DNA from: Planctomycetota bacterium
Lineage (GTDB): Bacteria; Planctomycetota; Planctomycetia; Pirellulales; Pirellulaceae
Length of the DNA stretch: 64,000 bases
NCBI GenBank assembly: GCA_014381825.1
Contig: JACNKX010000143.1
Coordinates: 1-64,000 of the forward strand
Reading direction: 5' to 3'
The position numbers and the translations under genes are program-made. Shown in pieces: positions 54,099 through 63,001 of this stretch (position 1 is the stretch's first letter; each line of letters begins with the position of its first letter). Below the pieces are notes generated by a model that was given only the letters and a program-made list of their open reading frames with translations, did no database searches and was not told the DNA's origin.

Positions 54099-56453
54099 AT
54101 GTTCGTGCAAATACCAAAGAGTTTCTACCCAGCAATCGTCGTGTGGTTGTCGACTGGTGTGGCTTGGTCACAAGCTGACGAGGCCGTTGATTTCTCGCGC
54201 GAGATTCGCCCGATTCTGTCTGCGAACTGCTTCGCCTGCCACGGACGCGATGACGCAGCTCGTGAGGCCGAGTTGCGATTGGATCGTCGAGAAGACGCTA
54301 TCGCGACACTAGATGGCAAAGCGGCAATCGTGCCGAAGGACTCGCAAGGCAGCGAATTGTATCGCCGGATCACGACCGACGATCCAGAGCAGCGCATGCC
54401 GCCGCCCGATTCGGGCCACGAACTCACCAAGGAACAGATCACGCTGCTACAGCGATGGATCGATCAAGGTGCCCAATACACTCGGCATTGGTCGTTCGTC
54501 AAACCGATCCAACCGGAACTGCCGAACGTCAAACACGCGGAACTGATCAAGCATCCGATCGATGCATTCGTCCTCGCCAAGCTTGAAGAACATCAATTCT
54601 CACTTTCGCAAACGGCAGATCGCTATGCCTTGATTCGACGACTCTCACTCGACTTGACGGGGCTTCCGCCGACTCCAGAGGAAGCCAATGCGTTCGTACA
54701 GGACAATGCACCGAAAGCGTACGAGCGGCTTGTCGATCGCTTGCTCGAATCGCAGCGCTATGGCGAACACTGGGCGCGGATGTGGTTGGACTTAGCTCGC
54801 TATGCCGACACGAAGGGTTACGAGAAAGATCAGCCTCGCGAGATTTGGCGCTATCGGGACTGGGTCATCGAGGCATTGAATACTGACATGCCGTACGATC
54901 AGTTCACGCTCGAACAACTGGCTGGCGATCTGCTGCCAGACGCAACGCCCGAGCAACAGCTTGCGACGGCATTTCACCGCAACACGATGACCAACGACGA
55001 AGGGGGAACAGACAACGAAGAGTTCCGAGTTCTCGCAGTCAAAGATCGTGTCGATACGACGATTCAGGTTTGGATGGGGTTGACGATGGGATGTGCGAAA
55101 TGCCATTCACACAAGTACGATCCGATCACCATGCGAGAGTACTACCAGCTCTTCGCATTCTTCAATCAGACCGAAGACGCTGATCGATCCGACGACGCGC
55201 CCCGGGCGAGTACGCCGACGTCGGAGCAAGTGACAGCTCGAGCTGAATTGGTTGAGCAGCTCGATGAACTGCGAAAGAAACAACAAACGAACGACAAGTC
55301 GCAACAAGAGACGCAAATCAAGGAATTCGAAGCAAAGCTCGCGGAGTTTGACAAGACAATTCAAAAGACGCCGGTGATGCGCGAGCTGGCCGCGGGCAAG
55401 CAACGACGAACGTTCGTCCACGTGCGAGGCAACTTCTTGGAGCCGGGAGAGGAAGTTGAATCGGGCGTTCCGCAGTCGTTCGGCCCGCTGCCCGAAGGCG
55501 TTCCGCGCAACCGACTGGGTGTTGCTCAATGGCTCACTCATCCGGATAACCCACTTACGGCTCGCGTGGCCGTGAATCGTGTTTGGGCGCGACTGTTTGG
55601 ACTCGGTTTCGTTGAAACGGAGGAGGACTTCGGTTCGCAAGGCATTCCTCCGAGCCACCCGCAGCTGCTTGACTGGCTTGCGGTCGAATTCCAAGAGTCA
55701 CTCGGTTGGTCGATGAAGCAATTGTGCAAGACGATTGTGATGTCGGCGACCTATCGCCAATCGTCGAAGGTCGATCCGGCAAAGCAGGCGGCCGATCCGC
55801 GAAACCAACTGCTCAGTCGCGCGCCGCGTTTTAGGCTGTCGGCGGAAGCCGTTCGCGATCAGGCGTTGGCCGCGTCCGGTTTGCTTTCGCCGAAGATGTT
55901 TGGACCGTCCGTCATGCCGCCACAACCATCGGGGATCTGGCAAACGACGTACAGCAAGTTGAAGTGGGCAACTAGCGAAGGCGAGGATCGCTACCGCCGT
56001 GGCCTCTACACATTCCTGCGTCGTACCAGTCCGTATCCGTCGATGCTGATGTTTGACGCCGGAAGTGGTGAAGTCTGTCAGATTCGGCGCATCCGAACCA
56101 ACACGCCGCTGCAAGCATTAGTGACATTGAACGACCCGGTCTACATCGAAGCCGCTGGCGGATTGGCCAGTCGCGTGTTGCACGAGCAGAGCGAAGCTGA
56201 CACCGCGGCACGAGTCAGCCGCGCTTTTCGCATCGTTCTCGTGCGTCCACCTACAGAGCAGGAGACCGCTCGGCTCGGCAGTATGTATGAGTCCACTCTG
56301 GCAGAATTTCAAGCCGACGAGGCGGCGGTCGAATCGTTGATTAAATCGTCGAATGTTGCAGTACCTGCGAAGGCACAGAAGGCCGAGCTGGCCGCATGGA
56401 TCGTGGTTGCGAACGTCTTGCTAAATCTCGACGAAACATTGATGCGGAATTGA
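54099..56453 (+). CDS. DUF1549/DUF1553 secreted protein with cytochrome-like domain
   Basis: A protein of 784 residues from ATG 54099, where a signal peptide ([18 protein letters not shown]) follows; the frame extends upstream but without a credible leader. The N-terminal part is a planctomycete cytochrome-like domain (PSCyt1) with CFACH (Cys44, Cys47, His48). DUF1549 (PSCyt2) covers about 145-360 and carries CAKCHSH (Cys332, Cys335, His336). A charged helical linker follows near 375-430, then DUF1553 (PSD1) to the end, with [20 protein letters not shown]. It starts an operon with a DUF1501 gene 31 nt downstream. Confidence 0.9.
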   Translation: MFVQIPKSFYPAIVVWLSTGVAWSQADEAVDFSREIRPILSANCFACHGRDDAAREAELRLDRREDAIATLDGKAAIVPKDSQGSELYRRITTDDPEQRMPPPDSGHELTKEQITLLQRWIDQGAQYTRHWSFVKPIQPELPNVKHAELIKHPIDAFVLAKLEEHQFSLSQTADRYALIRRLSLDLTGLPPTPEEANAFVQDNAPKAYERLVDRLLESQRYGEHWARMWLDLARYADTKGYEKDQPREIWRYRDWVIEALNTDMPYDQFTLEQLAGDLLPDATPEQQLATAFHRNTMTNDEGGTDNEEFRVLAVKDRVDTTIQVWMGLTMGCAKCHSHKYDPITMREYYQLFAFFNQTEDADRSDDAPRASTPTSEQVTARAELVEQLDELRKKQQTNDKSQQETQIKEFEAKLAEFDKTIQKTPVMRELAAGKQRRTFVHVRGNFLEPGEEVESGVPQSFGPLPEGVPRNRLGVAQWLTHPDNPLTARVAVNRVWARLFGLGFVETEEDFGSQGIPPSHPQLLDWLAVEFQESLGWSMKQLCKTIVMSATYRQSSKVDPAKQAADPRNQLLSRAPRFRLSAEAVRDQALAASGLLSPKMFGPSVMPPQPSGIWQTTYSKLKWATSEGEDRYRRGLYTFLRRTSPYPSMLMFDAGSGEVCQIRRIRTNTPLQALVTLNDPVYIEAAGGLASRVLHEQSEADTAARVSRAFRIVLVRPPTEQETARLGSMYESTLAEFQADEAAVESLIKSSNVAVPAKAQKAELAAWIVVANVLLNLDETLMRN

Positions 56454-56484
56454 CGGAAACACAGCGAACACCAAGAGCGAACTG

Positions 56485-58005
56485 ATGAACGAACATCTTG
56501 CCTATGCGAAAGCCGTCACGCGCCGCCACTTCTTCGGTCGCGCTGGGCTCGGCGTCGGTGCGATGGCACTGGGATCGATGGCACAGTCGCACGGAGCGGT
56601 GGCTGCGCAAACGCCGGCCAGCTCGATGAGCCCCCGGCCGCCTATGATTCCGGCCACGGCCAAGTCGGTGATCTATCTGCACATGGCCGGCTCTCCTTCT
56701 CAGTTGGAGTTATTCGAGAACAAGCCGGCATTGACCAAGTTCCATGGCCAAGAGTGTCCCCAAGAGTATCTCGACGGAAAACGATTCGCCTTTATCAAGG
56801 GCGTTCCAAAGATGCTCCGTCCGCAGTTCAAGTACGCGCAGCATGGCCAATCGGGACAATGGATCAGCGAGCTACTGCCAAACTTCTCGTCCGTGATCGA
56901 CGATGTTTGTGTGATCCGATCAATGCATACCGAACAGTTCAACCACGCTCCCGCGCAACTGTTCGTTCACACTGGCCAATCGCGACTCGGTTTCCCCTCG
57001 ATGGGATCATGGGTCACGTACGGACTCGGCAGCGAGAATCAGGACATGCCGGGCTTTGTCGTCTTCGTGTCGGGCGGCAAGACGCCGAGCGCTGGCAAGT
57101 CGCTCTGGGGATCGGGCTTCCTGCCTTCGGTCTATCAAGGCGTCCAATGTCGGACGACGGGCGAACCGGTTTTGTACTTGTCAAATCCCGCAGGCATTAA
57201 TCGACAACTGCGCCGCAAGACGCTCGATGCCATTCGTGACTTGAACCAATACCAGCTGGAGCAAGTTGGCGACGCCGAAACGCTGACTCGAATCGAACAA
57301 TACGAACTGACTTATCGAATGCAGGTTGCCGTTCCCGACGTGATGGACATCTCACGCGAGCCACAACACATCCTTGATCTTTACGGAGCAAAACCTGCTC
57401 ACGTGTCGCAATCTGACGGTGCGGATGATCCGCGACCGTTGTACAAAGGCGACGACCCGACGTTCGCTAACAACTGTCTCTTGGCGCGTCGTTTGGTCGA
57501 GCAGGGAGTGCGGTTTGTGCAGCTCTATGATTGGGGCTGGGATCATCACGGCAGCTCGCCGGGTGAGTCGCTCGACGAGACGCTACCGATCAAGTGTCAG
57601 CAGATCGATCGCGCCATGTCGGGTCTGATCACGGACCTCAAGCAGCGAGGCCTATTCGATTCAACACTGATCGTTTGGGGCGGCGAGTTTGGCCGCACCC
57701 CGATGATGCAGAACAATGTCAACGAAGAGCTGAAGCCCGGATTCGTCGGTCGCGATCACCATCCGTATGCTTATACGATGTGGTTGGCAGGTGGAGGCAT
57801 TAAGCCAGGTTTGGCGTACGGTGCAACGGATGACATCGGCTACTACATCGCCGAGAACCAAGTCGGTATCCGCGACCTGCAAGCGACTATCTTGCATCAG
57901 CTCGGATTGGATCCATATCGGTTCAGCGTGCCGTATCAAGGGCTGAACAATCGGTTGATCGGACCCACTGACGAGGGTAAGGTTTTGGACGCGATCCGCG
58001 CGTAG
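56485..58005 (+). CDS. DUF1501 secreted protein
   Basis: A 506-residue protein with the leader TRRHFFGRAGLGVGAMALG, a twin-arginine signal. VIYLHMAGSPSQLELFENKP near residue 64 and VWGGEFGRTPMMQNN near residue 395 are DUF1501 hallmarks, and GRDHHPYAYTMWLAGGGIKP follows. It pairs with the DUF1549/1553 gene upstream, the standard planctomycete arrangement. Function unknown, although the fold is that of alkaline phosphatases and sulfatases. Confidence 0.9.
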   Translation: MNEHLAYAKAVTRRHFFGRAGLGVGAMALGSMAQSHGAVAAQTPASSMSPRPPMIPATAKSVIYLHMAGSPSQLELFENKPALTKFHGQECPQEYLDGKRFAFIKGVPKMLRPQFKYAQHGQSGQWISELLPNFSSVIDDVCVIRSMHTEQFNHAPAQLFVHTGQSRLGFPSMGSWVTYGLGSENQDMPGFVVFVSGGKTPSAGKSLWGSGFLPSVYQGVQCRTTGEPVLYLSNPAGINRQLRRKTLDAIRDLNQYQLEQVGDAETLTRIEQYELTYRMQVAVPDVMDISREPQHILDLYGAKPAHVSQSDGADDPRPLYKGDDPTFANNCLLARRLVEQGVRFVQLYDWGWDHHGSSPGESLDETLPIKCQQIDRAMSGLITDLKQRGLFDSTLIVWGGEFGRTPMMQNNVNEELKPGFVGRDHHPYAYTMWLAGGGIKPGLAYGATDDIGYYIAENQVGIRDLQATILHQLGLDPYRFSVPYQGLNNRLIGPTDEGKVLDAIRA

Positions 58006-58054
58006 CGTCTTCGCCCTGTAACATGCATCGCGACAAGCATCTGAAAGGAGTTCA

Positions 58055-60208
58055 ATGCGACATTTAATCGAATCCGGCAGGTCAGCTGTCTTGCTCTTCA
58101 CGTTGGTCATCGCGAACTCTTGCCTCGCGAATGCTCTGCTCGCGGATGCAGTTAACGACACGTATCAAGTCACGCCTGTATCTGAAACGCTGGCCGGCGA
58201 ATACGACTTAGACACGGCGTTCTACAAAAAGTGTACTGCGGTGCAGGGCATTTTGATTGCGACTTCGGATCGTGTGAGCGATGTCACGCATCTCGAAGCG
58301 GCGTACCAATTCGACATGATCATGGAGAGCATCAACGCCGACGTCGCTCAGCGAGTTCGCGACAGCAAAGTGTTGTGCATCTTGATCGCTCATGAGGAAT
58401 TGACCTCTGAATTACCACAGTTCGCGAGTGACAAAACCGGCAAGGAACTCGATTTCTATAACTGGCGCCAACGTGGCTTCCTGACCAGGATCGACAAACG
58501 ACCGACGGTTGTCTTCGCTGAAGAGGATGTGCTTGAATACGAAGGCGGGATGCAGCTGGAGAGCATCCTTGTTCACGAATTCGGTCACGTCATCCACGGC
58601 GCAGGCTTCGACGACGTGCTGCAAAAGCGACTAACGGACGTGTTTCAACGTGCCCGGGCTAAAGGCATCTGGATGGATGGTCGCGCTGCTCAACGCTTTC
58701 GTCGAGTCAAAAGCGAGACGCCGGTTAGCTTGTTGGATGCTTTGATTAAATCGTTCCCTGAACAGACGCCGAAGCTGATCGAAAGGTGTCTCGACAGCGG
58801 CGACATCCTGGTGAACGGCAAGCCTACGAACTCGCGTGCGCAGGTCACGAAAGATGACAAGGTGCTGATCGTGTTCGGCGGCGAGAAGGAGTGCTACGCC
58901 CACAAGAATCGAGCCGAATACTGGGCCGAGGGTGTGCAGTGCTGGTATGACACCAATCGCACGATGGACCACGATCACAACCACATTCACACACGCGAGC
59001 AACTTGTCGCGTATGATCCGGCGCTCGCTGAGCTTTGTAAAGACGTGCTGGGCGAATCGGAGTGGCGTTTCGTTTCACCGCGAGATCGTGCGGGTAAAGA
59101 TCATCTCGCTGGGTTCGATCCCACGCATTCGCCGAAGGTTGTGGATCCGCCGCATATTGAAGAAGCGGCTTACGACTACTACGACAAGTACTGGAAGGAT
59201 TACTGGCAGCGACTCAGCGACAAGCATCCGGAAACAGTGGCATCGCATCCCGTCCCGCAGAGTCCGCTTTGGTTGACGTATCAAGGTGCGAACGGTCCCG
59301 GCCGCGGCAAGCATATCGTTTTTGTCGCCGCGGATCAGGAGTATCGCAGCGAGCAATCGATGCCGATGTTGGCGAGGATCCTTGCTCAGCGGCATGGCTT
59401 TGACTGCACGGTGCTATTCTCGCTGAACGAGAAGAATGAAGTCGACCCAACTCAAAAGATTCGCTGGCAAGACAAGACGGTAACGCACAACATTCCCGGT
59501 CTGGAGTACTTGCCGAAAGCGGATCTACTTGTTTTGTTCAGCCGACTCATCACGCTCCCCGACGAACAGATCAAACATATCATCGCGTACCTGGATTCAG
59601 GTAAGCCGATCATGGGCATTCGTACAGCGAATCACGGTTTCCTGGAGAACTTTCCTTATACGAAAGATGGGAAGAGAGTTCGCTTTGGTGACGACGTACT
59701 CGGCGGATCGTTCCGCGGCCATCACGGCAATTGGCATGCTGATTCGACGCGCGGCATCTTCGTCGAAAAAATGAAGGACCATCCGATTCTCGTCGGTGTC
59801 AAAGACATCTGGGGACCGTCGGACGTTTACCGGACCTATCCGGAAGGCAAGAGCCTGCCGACAGATTGCGAGGCACTTGTGTTCGGTCAACCGTTGCTCG
59901 GTCGCAAACCGAATGACGGTGTTAACTCGAAGAAAGAACCATTGCCGATCGCGTGGACAAAGAACTGGACGGGCGGCACCGGCAAGACTGCTCGTGTGTT
60001 TCATGTGACGATGGGAAGCGCGAAGGACTACGAGAGCGCCGGCTTGCGTCGGCTGACGATCAATGCGGCATACTGGTGTCTTGGCCTGGAGAAACGCATT
60101 GAAGCAACGAGCAGCGTCGAATACGTCGGCGAATACAAGCCGCTGGCCAGTGGGTTCAACTACGAGAAGCTCAATGTTGCGCCCATGAAGCCGGAGGCTT
60201 ATCGGTGA
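58055..60208 (+). CDS. Secreted metallopeptidase-like protein with S4-like insertion, fused to ThuA domain
   Basis: A 717-residue protein with a signal peptide (cleavage near residue 30). Residues about 45-320 look like a zinc metallopeptidase: HEFGH at 174-178 and a likely third ligand Glu292 in NRAEYWAEGVQ. Between them, residues about 238-275 (LIERCLDSGDILVNGKPT, then KDDKVLI) closely resemble an S4 RNA-binding-type fold, which is unexpected in an exported enzyme. Residues about 425-690 are a ThuA-like domain (glutamine-amidotransferase-like fold), starting KHIVFVAADQEYRSEQSMP. RBS GAAAGGAG precedes ATG 58055. The substrate and role are unknown. Confidence 0.8.
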   Translation: MRHLIESGRSAVLLFTLVIANSCLANALLADAVNDTYQVTPVSETLAGEYDLDTAFYKKCTAVQGILIATSDRVSDVTHLEAAYQFDMIMESINADVAQRVRDSKVLCILIAHEELTSELPQFASDKTGKELDFYNWRQRGFLTRIDKRPTVVFAEEDVLEYEGGMQLESILVHEFGHVIHGAGFDDVLQKRLTDVFQRARAKGIWMDGRAAQRFRRVKSETPVSLLDALIKSFPEQTPKLIERCLDSGDILVNGKPTNSRAQVTKDDKVLIVFGGEKECYAHKNRAEYWAEGVQCWYDTNRTMDHDHNHIHTREQLVAYDPALAELCKDVLGESEWRFVSPRDRAGKDHLAGFDPTHSPKVVDPPHIEEAAYDYYDKYWKDYWQRLSDKHPETVASHPVPQSPLWLTYQGANGPGRGKHIVFVAADQEYRSEQSMPMLARILAQRHGFDCTVLFSLNEKNEVDPTQKIRWQDKTVTHNIPGLEYLPKADLLVLFSRLITLPDEQIKHIIAYLDSGKPIMGIRTANHGFLENFPYTKDGKRVRFGDDVLGGSFRGHHGNWHADSTRGIFVEKMKDHPILVGVKDIWGPSDVYRTYPEGKSLPTDCEALVFGQPLLGRKPNDGVNSKKEPLPIAWTKNWTGGTGKTARVFHVTMGSAKDYESAGLRRLTINAAYWCLGLEKRIEATSSVEYVGEYKPLASGFNYEKLNVAPMKPEAYR

Positions 60209-61764
60209 CACGACGTACCGACATGGCACACCCAATCATCGCGACCGCTGTGCTGAGCCTGCTCGGCAGCAACGTCGAGGCACAGTCGTTGTCGGCCGAA
60301 CTAAAAGCCGAAGCCGTGACGTCGTTGGCAACAGCGGCACGCCAGCGAGGTAGCGCCGTACGCGGAGCAATTCTCTTCCCGCAGCAAAAGCTAGGTTGCA
60401 CGAACTGTCATGCGCCGGGCGGGAAAGATCTGTTGGGGCCCGATTTGACTCGGATGGGCGACGAAGCAACCGACGCGTATCTCGTCGAAGCGATGTTGTA
60501 TCCGTCGAAAGTGATCAAGAACGGATTCGAGTCCGTCACGATAACAACGTCAGCGGGAAAGATTCATACAGGTCGAGTTGTCGCACAGAGCGCGGACACG
60601 TTAGAGCTTCGCGATTCATCGCCTGACCGCCGACTGATCGAACTGGCTCGCAGCGACATCGACGAGATGGTACCCAGCAAGAAGTCGACCATGCCTGACG
60701 GCTTCGTTGATCAATTGGCGAGCCGTCAAGAGTTTCTTGATCTCCTCCGCTACATGATGGAGATCAAGGCGGCGGGACCGCGTCCCACGCCGACGACTCC
60801 AGTACGTTCTGCCGGAACACGTATTCTCAGCGAGGAACTTCTTGGGCTTGTTCTGCTCGACGAATTTCAATGCGCCGCGTGTCATCGCGATGTTCTGCCG
60901 AAGAGCAAGATTCCGCCGAAGCAAGCTCCCGATCTCACTTGGGGAAGCGGACGCATCAATCCAAACTACATCGAGCGTTTCGTTGCCGACCCACACGGAA
61001 TCAAACCGGGGACGGCGATGCCCGATGTCATGGGTACATTGAGCGTCGCTGCTCGCCGGGCTGCCGCAAGAGAGATCACGCACTATCTTGTTTCGCGCGG
61101 AGAATCAGTGTTCAAGGAGCAAACGCTCGATTCGGTCGCGGGCCAGCGCGGTCGCGAACTGTTTCACTCAGTCGGTTGCGTCGCCTGCCACTCGCCTCGC
61201 AACGCTGACCGCACTGAACGGATGCCAGATGATTCCGTTCCGCTAGGACAGCTGCACCAAAAATACAACCTCAACGGACTTGTGGCCTTCCTAGAGAATC
61301 CTCATACGGCGCGGCCATCAGGTCGCATGCCCAATTTGCAGCTGTCGCATTGGGAAGCCATCGACATCACCAACTACTTGCTGGTCGGATCAAGCGAATT
61401 CAATAATTCAGCGCCGCCGTTTCAACTTGATCGAACACTCGCGGACCAAGGCAAGTTGCGATTCAACGAACTCGGATGTGGTCAATGTCACGCGATGGAC
61501 GAATCGCGTTCCGAACGTGATTATCCTTCTCTCGTCGCCCTGCGCAACGACAAAGGGTGTCTTTCCAACGAAGCCGGACCGTGGCCTCGTTACAACTTTA
61601 GCGGCAGCCAAGTCAGCGCGATTCGCGCTGCGATCGAACGACAGCCGAATGCCTTGACGGACGAGCAGCAGCTCGCAGTCACATTAACCACGTTCAAGTG
61701 CACTGCTTGTCATCCGCGCGGCGAGCTGGGGGGTATCTCGTCGGAGCGAAACGAGTACTTCTAG
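60205..61764 (+). CDS. Multiheme cytochrome c protein, N-terminal part (frame ends at TAG)
   Basis: A secreted protein of 519 residues with five CxxCH heme-binding motifs at residues 65, 223, 325, 425 and 499, and a Big planctomycete-cytochrome domain (GPDLTRMGDEATDAYLVEAM) in the first 200 residues. It starts at GTG 60205, overlapping the ThuA gene stop by 4 nt, and ends at TAG 61762-61764. The frame stays open after this TAG to 62991 with matching family sequence, so it is the front half of a longer protein. It is either a nonsense mutation, a sequencing error, or a stop that is read through. Confidence 0.85.
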   Translation: MTRRTDMAHPIIATAVLSLLGSNVEAQSLSAELKAEAVTSLATAARQRGSAVRGAILFPQQKLGCTNCHAPGGKDLLGPDLTRMGDEATDAYLVEAMLYPSKVIKNGFESVTITTSAGKIHTGRVVAQSADTLELRDSSPDRRLIELARSDIDEMVPSKKSTMPDGFVDQLASRQEFLDLLRYMMEIKAAGPRPTPTTPVRSAGTRILSEELLGLVLLDEFQCAACHRDVLPKSKIPPKQAPDLTWGSGRINPNYIERFVADPHGIKPGTAMPDVMGTLSVAARRAAAREITHYLVSRGESVFKEQTLDSVAGQRGRELFHSVGCVACHSPRNADRTERMPDDSVPLGQLHQKYNLNGLVAFLENPHTARPSGRMPNLQLSHWEAIDITNYLLVGSSEFNNSAPPFQLDRTLADQGKLRFNELGCGQCHAMDESRSERDYPSLVALRNDKGCLSNEAGPWPRYNFSGSQVSAIRAAIERQPNALTDEQQLAVTLTTFKCTACHPRGELGGISSERNEYF

Positions 61765-61797
61765 ACGACGAACCCGAACCTTGGACCACAAGGCCGC

Positions 61798-62991
61798 ATG
61801 CCGCCTCATCTGACTGGTGTCGGTGCGAAGCTGAAACCGAAGTGGCTGCGACAAGTGCTGGTCGGTGGCCGCTCGATCCGTCCGTACATGAAGACCCACA
61901 TGCCACAGTTCGGCGCTGACAACGTCGCGCATCTGGTTGATTTGTTCCAACGTGTCGACCTGAGTCCGGAAATCAAATTCGCTGAGTTCTCGGATCTGAA
62001 GGAGACGCGAAACACGGGACACGAGTTGGCGGGTACCGCCGGATTGAACTGCATTGCTTGCCACACGTTTCAGCAAAAACCTGCCGCCACGATGTCGGCA
62101 GTCGATCTAACCGAGATGGCTGAACGGCTTCACAAGGATTGGTTTTACCGCTATCTGCGCGATCCACAACGATTGAGCACCAACACGGTGATGCCGTCGT
62201 TTTGGCCAAACGGTCGAGCCATTCGCCGAGACGTACTGGGCGGCGACGCGAACCAGCAGATCGAAGCGCTATGGCAGTATTTGATCGATGGTCGGCAAGC
62301 CAGGCCGCCACGAGGGCTCGTGCGGGAACCAATCGAGCTGCTCGCCACCGACGAAGCGGTCATGCTGCGGCGAAGCTATCAAGGGGTTGGCAAACGTGGG
62401 ATCGGCGTCGGGTATCCGGGCCAAGTGAACTTGGCTTTCGATGCCGAGCAAATGCGTTTGGCGATGATCTGGAAAGGCAAGTTCGCTGATCCTGCTGGTG
62501 TTTGGAGGAGCCAAGGCCATGGCACGGTCCGACCGCTCGGCCACGAATTGGTTCGATTCGCTGCGGGTCCAGAACTTGATGATGCGACCAATCCGTGGCC
62601 TGTCGATGACGGACGCCCACCTCGACATCGCTTCAAAGGATATACGCTCGACTCGCTGCAAAGACCGACGTTCAAGTATCGGTTCGACCATGTCGACGTG
62701 ACCGACTACTCGATCGACTTGAAAGACGAAACGTCAGGCGAAGTTGTGATCCGCCGCACCTTGACGTTCACGGCTAAGCAAGGGCGCAGCAACGTGGACT
62801 TCCGAGCGGCGGTCGACGAGAAAATCGTGCTGGAAGGCAGCGGCGCGTTTCTGATCGGCAAGAAAATGCGAATCCGCATCGACGACGAACACGAAGGACA
62901 AATCGTCGATGCACCGAAGGGCAAGCAACTTCGCATCCCGCTGGACCTCGCCCAAGGAAAATCAACTCTGGTATTACAATATGTGTGGTAG
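61798..62991 (+). CDS. Multiheme cytochrome c protein, C-terminal part (same frame after TAG)
   Basis: This continues the frame of the preceding gene with no shift; the only break is TAG 61762-61764, and the coding sequence resumes directly after it at 61765. I list it from its first ATG (61798), which begins MPPHLTGVGAKLKPKWLRQV, a known cytochrome c segment. A sixth heme motif CIACH lies at 62050-62064. The last part (from about 62500) is a beta domain. A separate product of 397 residues starting at 61798 is possible but would lack a signal peptide, so it is unlikely to be exported by itself. Confidence 0.75.
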   Translation: MPPHLTGVGAKLKPKWLRQVLVGGRSIRPYMKTHMPQFGADNVAHLVDLFQRVDLSPEIKFAEFSDLKETRNTGHELAGTAGLNCIACHTFQQKPAATMSAVDLTEMAERLHKDWFYRYLRDPQRLSTNTVMPSFWPNGRAIRRDVLGGDANQQIEALWQYLIDGRQARPPRGLVREPIELLATDEAVMLRRSYQGVGKRGIGVGYPGQVNLAFDAEQMRLAMIWKGKFADPAGVWRSQGHGTVRPLGHELVRFAAGPELDDATNPWPVDDGRPPRHRFKGYTLDSLQRPTFKYRFDHVDVTDYSIDLKDETSGEVVIRRTLTFTAKQGRSNVDFRAAVDEKIVLEGSGAFLIGKKMRIRIDDEHEGQIVDAPKGKQLRIPLDLAQGKSTLVLQYVW

Positions 62992-63001
62992 AAAATCGTC
63001 G

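Noticed and set aside
54099-54200. Possible upstream start for the DUF1549/1553 gene at 53895
   Set aside because: The upstream residues are not a credible leader; the signal peptide fits the ATG at 54099.
53776-54312. Plus-strand frame of 178 residues overlapping the DUF1549/1553 start
   Set aside because: It is in another frame from the DUF1549/1553 gene, has no motifs, and the true gene has a signal peptide from 54099.
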